From: JBOHRE01 sp050732635
GTDB taxonomy: Bacteria > Gemmatimonadota > Gemmatimonadetes > Longimicrobiales > RSA9
Assembly: GCA_050732635.1 (NCBI GenBank)
Contig: JBOHRE010000049.1
Coordinates: 1-24,713 of the forward strand
Direction of reading: 5' to 3'
Length of the DNA stretch: 24,713 bases
The notes under the pieces are model-generated. The model had not been told where the DNA came from. It saw nothing but the letters and a program-made list of their open reading frames with translations, and did no database searches. This document shows, one piece after another, positions 24,089 through 24,713 of this stretch. Position numbers and translations under genes: made by a program. Every line of letters begins with the position of its first letter. Position 1 is the first letter of the stretch.

Positions 24089-24713
24089 TCATGGATTCCG
24101 CGTCCGCGGTCCGGCCACGCCGCGCCGCAGCGCAGCGGCCGCGCCCTTCACCATGCTGCGTTCCACAGGCTTGCCCATCCTCTGTAGAGCCTGTGCAATC
24201 TGTTGCGCCTCCTGCAGAAGCGCGACCACCGCAATCTCGTCGTTCGCCTGCGCAACCGGCAGGAGCGCCTGGATCTCGTCCAATCGCCGGTGCAGGCGTT
24301 CCGAGCGGACGTCGTTGACCAGATCTTCGAACATCCGGTCCGTGTCGGTCAACTCCTCCGGATCCAGCAACAGTCCACGCACGCGGCCCATGGCTGCTTC
24401 ACCGAGGTCGAGTCGGGCGACGAGCGCGCCGCCGCCGGCCGCATCGTCCTCCGCCTCCGTCTGCGTGGTCCCGCCTCCGTCCTCGACCGCGGCCACGCCC
24501 TCGACCTGTGCCAGCAGCGCCACGAAGATCTCACGGTTGACGCCATCCGTGAAGTCGTCGGCCTCGAGTCGCTCGAGCGCGCGGGCGATGAGCCGCGGGT
24601 CACGCAGTAGAAGCAGCAGCAACTTGCGCTGTCCCGCAAGCCCTGGTGTATCGCTCTGCCGTGCGCCGCCCGGCGCGCGCGGCCGGCCGGGCCCGGCCCC
24701 GGCCGACTCGCTC
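24089..24713 (-). CDS. dnaG: DNA primase DnaG, C-terminal helicase-interacting region (cut by window edge)
   Basis: Only the last 207 residues are in the window; the zinc-binding and catalytic TOPRIM domains would lie to the right. After a Gly/Pro/Arg-rich linker (about residues 1-28 of the fragment), a helical domain begins QRKLLLLLLRDPRLIARALE and continues with DDFTDGVNREIFVALLAQ. This is the pattern of the DnaB-binding domain of DnaG. The end (VVALLQEAQQIAQALQRMG) forms the final helices. An acidic Gly-rich stretch (EDGGGTTQTEAEDDAAGGG) sits inside the domain and is likely a disordered insert. The assignment rests on this domain and on the following zinc-ribbon/recJ context, so it is less certain than a full-length call. 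Confidence 0.8.
   Translation of the reverse strand, partial: SESAGAGPGRPRAPGGARQSDTPGLAGQRKLLLLLLRDPRLIARALERLEADDFTDGVNREIFVALLAQVEGVAAVEDGGGTTQTEAEDDAAGGGALVARLDLGEAAMGRVRGLLLDPEELTDTDRMFEDLVNDVRSERLHRRLDEIQALLPVAQANDEIAVVALLQEAQQIAQALQRMGKPVERSMVKGAAAALRRGVAGPRTRNP

Overview
The window is a GC-rich (visibly well above 60%), gene-dense stretch of bacterial chromosome. All 27 protein genes that I can support lie on the minus strand, so transcription runs from high to low coordinates. Two genes are cut by the edges: dnaG on the right and thiL on the left. The gene complement (a Rex/arginine deiminase operon, a partner-switching cassette, a Minf_1886-family protein, an UMF1-type transporter) and the codon use suggest a soil-type, probably aerobic or facultative bacterium of the Gemmatimonadota or a neighbouring phylum. 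That assignment is an inference from gene content, not from a marker search. I saw no tRNA, rRNA, CRISPR array, insertion sequence, phage gene or sign of recent transfer.

Right part (24713 to about 16240): replication, repair and ribosome maintenance plus a signalling cassette. In order of transcription: dnaG (C-terminal part), a coiled-coil zinc-ribbon protein, recJ, rsmD, coaD, pta, a STAS anti-anti-sigma factor, an RsbW-like kinase, a GAF/PP2C (RsbU-like) phosphatase and rsmA/ksgA. recJ-rsmD-coaD-pta are joined by 4-base stop/start overlaps. STAS, kinase and phosphatase form a complete partner-switching trio with no sigma factor beside it.

Middle part (16217 to 10294): an UMF1/Atg22-like MFS transporter overlapping a small cytosolic histidine-kinase-like protein whose ATP-binding motifs look lost. 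Then comes a Rex-controlled operon: rex, arginine deiminase, a DnaQ-like exonuclease and an MBL-fold hydrolase. An 18-base perfect Rex operator (14001-14018) lies over the predicted transcription start of rex, so rex, and probably the deiminase behind it, should respond to the NADH/NAD+ ratio.

Left part (10230 to 1): a TATAAT promoter embedded in a terminator-like hairpin precedes a group for acyl-CoA and amino-acid metabolism: thiolase, BioY biotin transporter subunit, CPBP membrane protease, 3-hydroxyacyl-CoA dehydrogenase, acyl-CoA dehydrogenase, leucine-type dehydrogenase and glyA. These read as a catabolic unit for short or branched acyl-CoA thioesters, though enoyl-CoA hydratase is absent here. 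After a 12-bp hairpin come two conserved unknowns (a Minf_1886-family protein and a 64-residue zinc ribbon, separated by a 201-base structured gap), then the metabolite-repair enzyme Nnr and thiamine-phosphate kinase ThiL.

No single locus is a clear new defence or mobile system. The most unusual items are the Rex-deiminase-exonuclease operon, the degenerate histidine kinase, the orphan partner-switching trio and the structured gap at 2379-2579.
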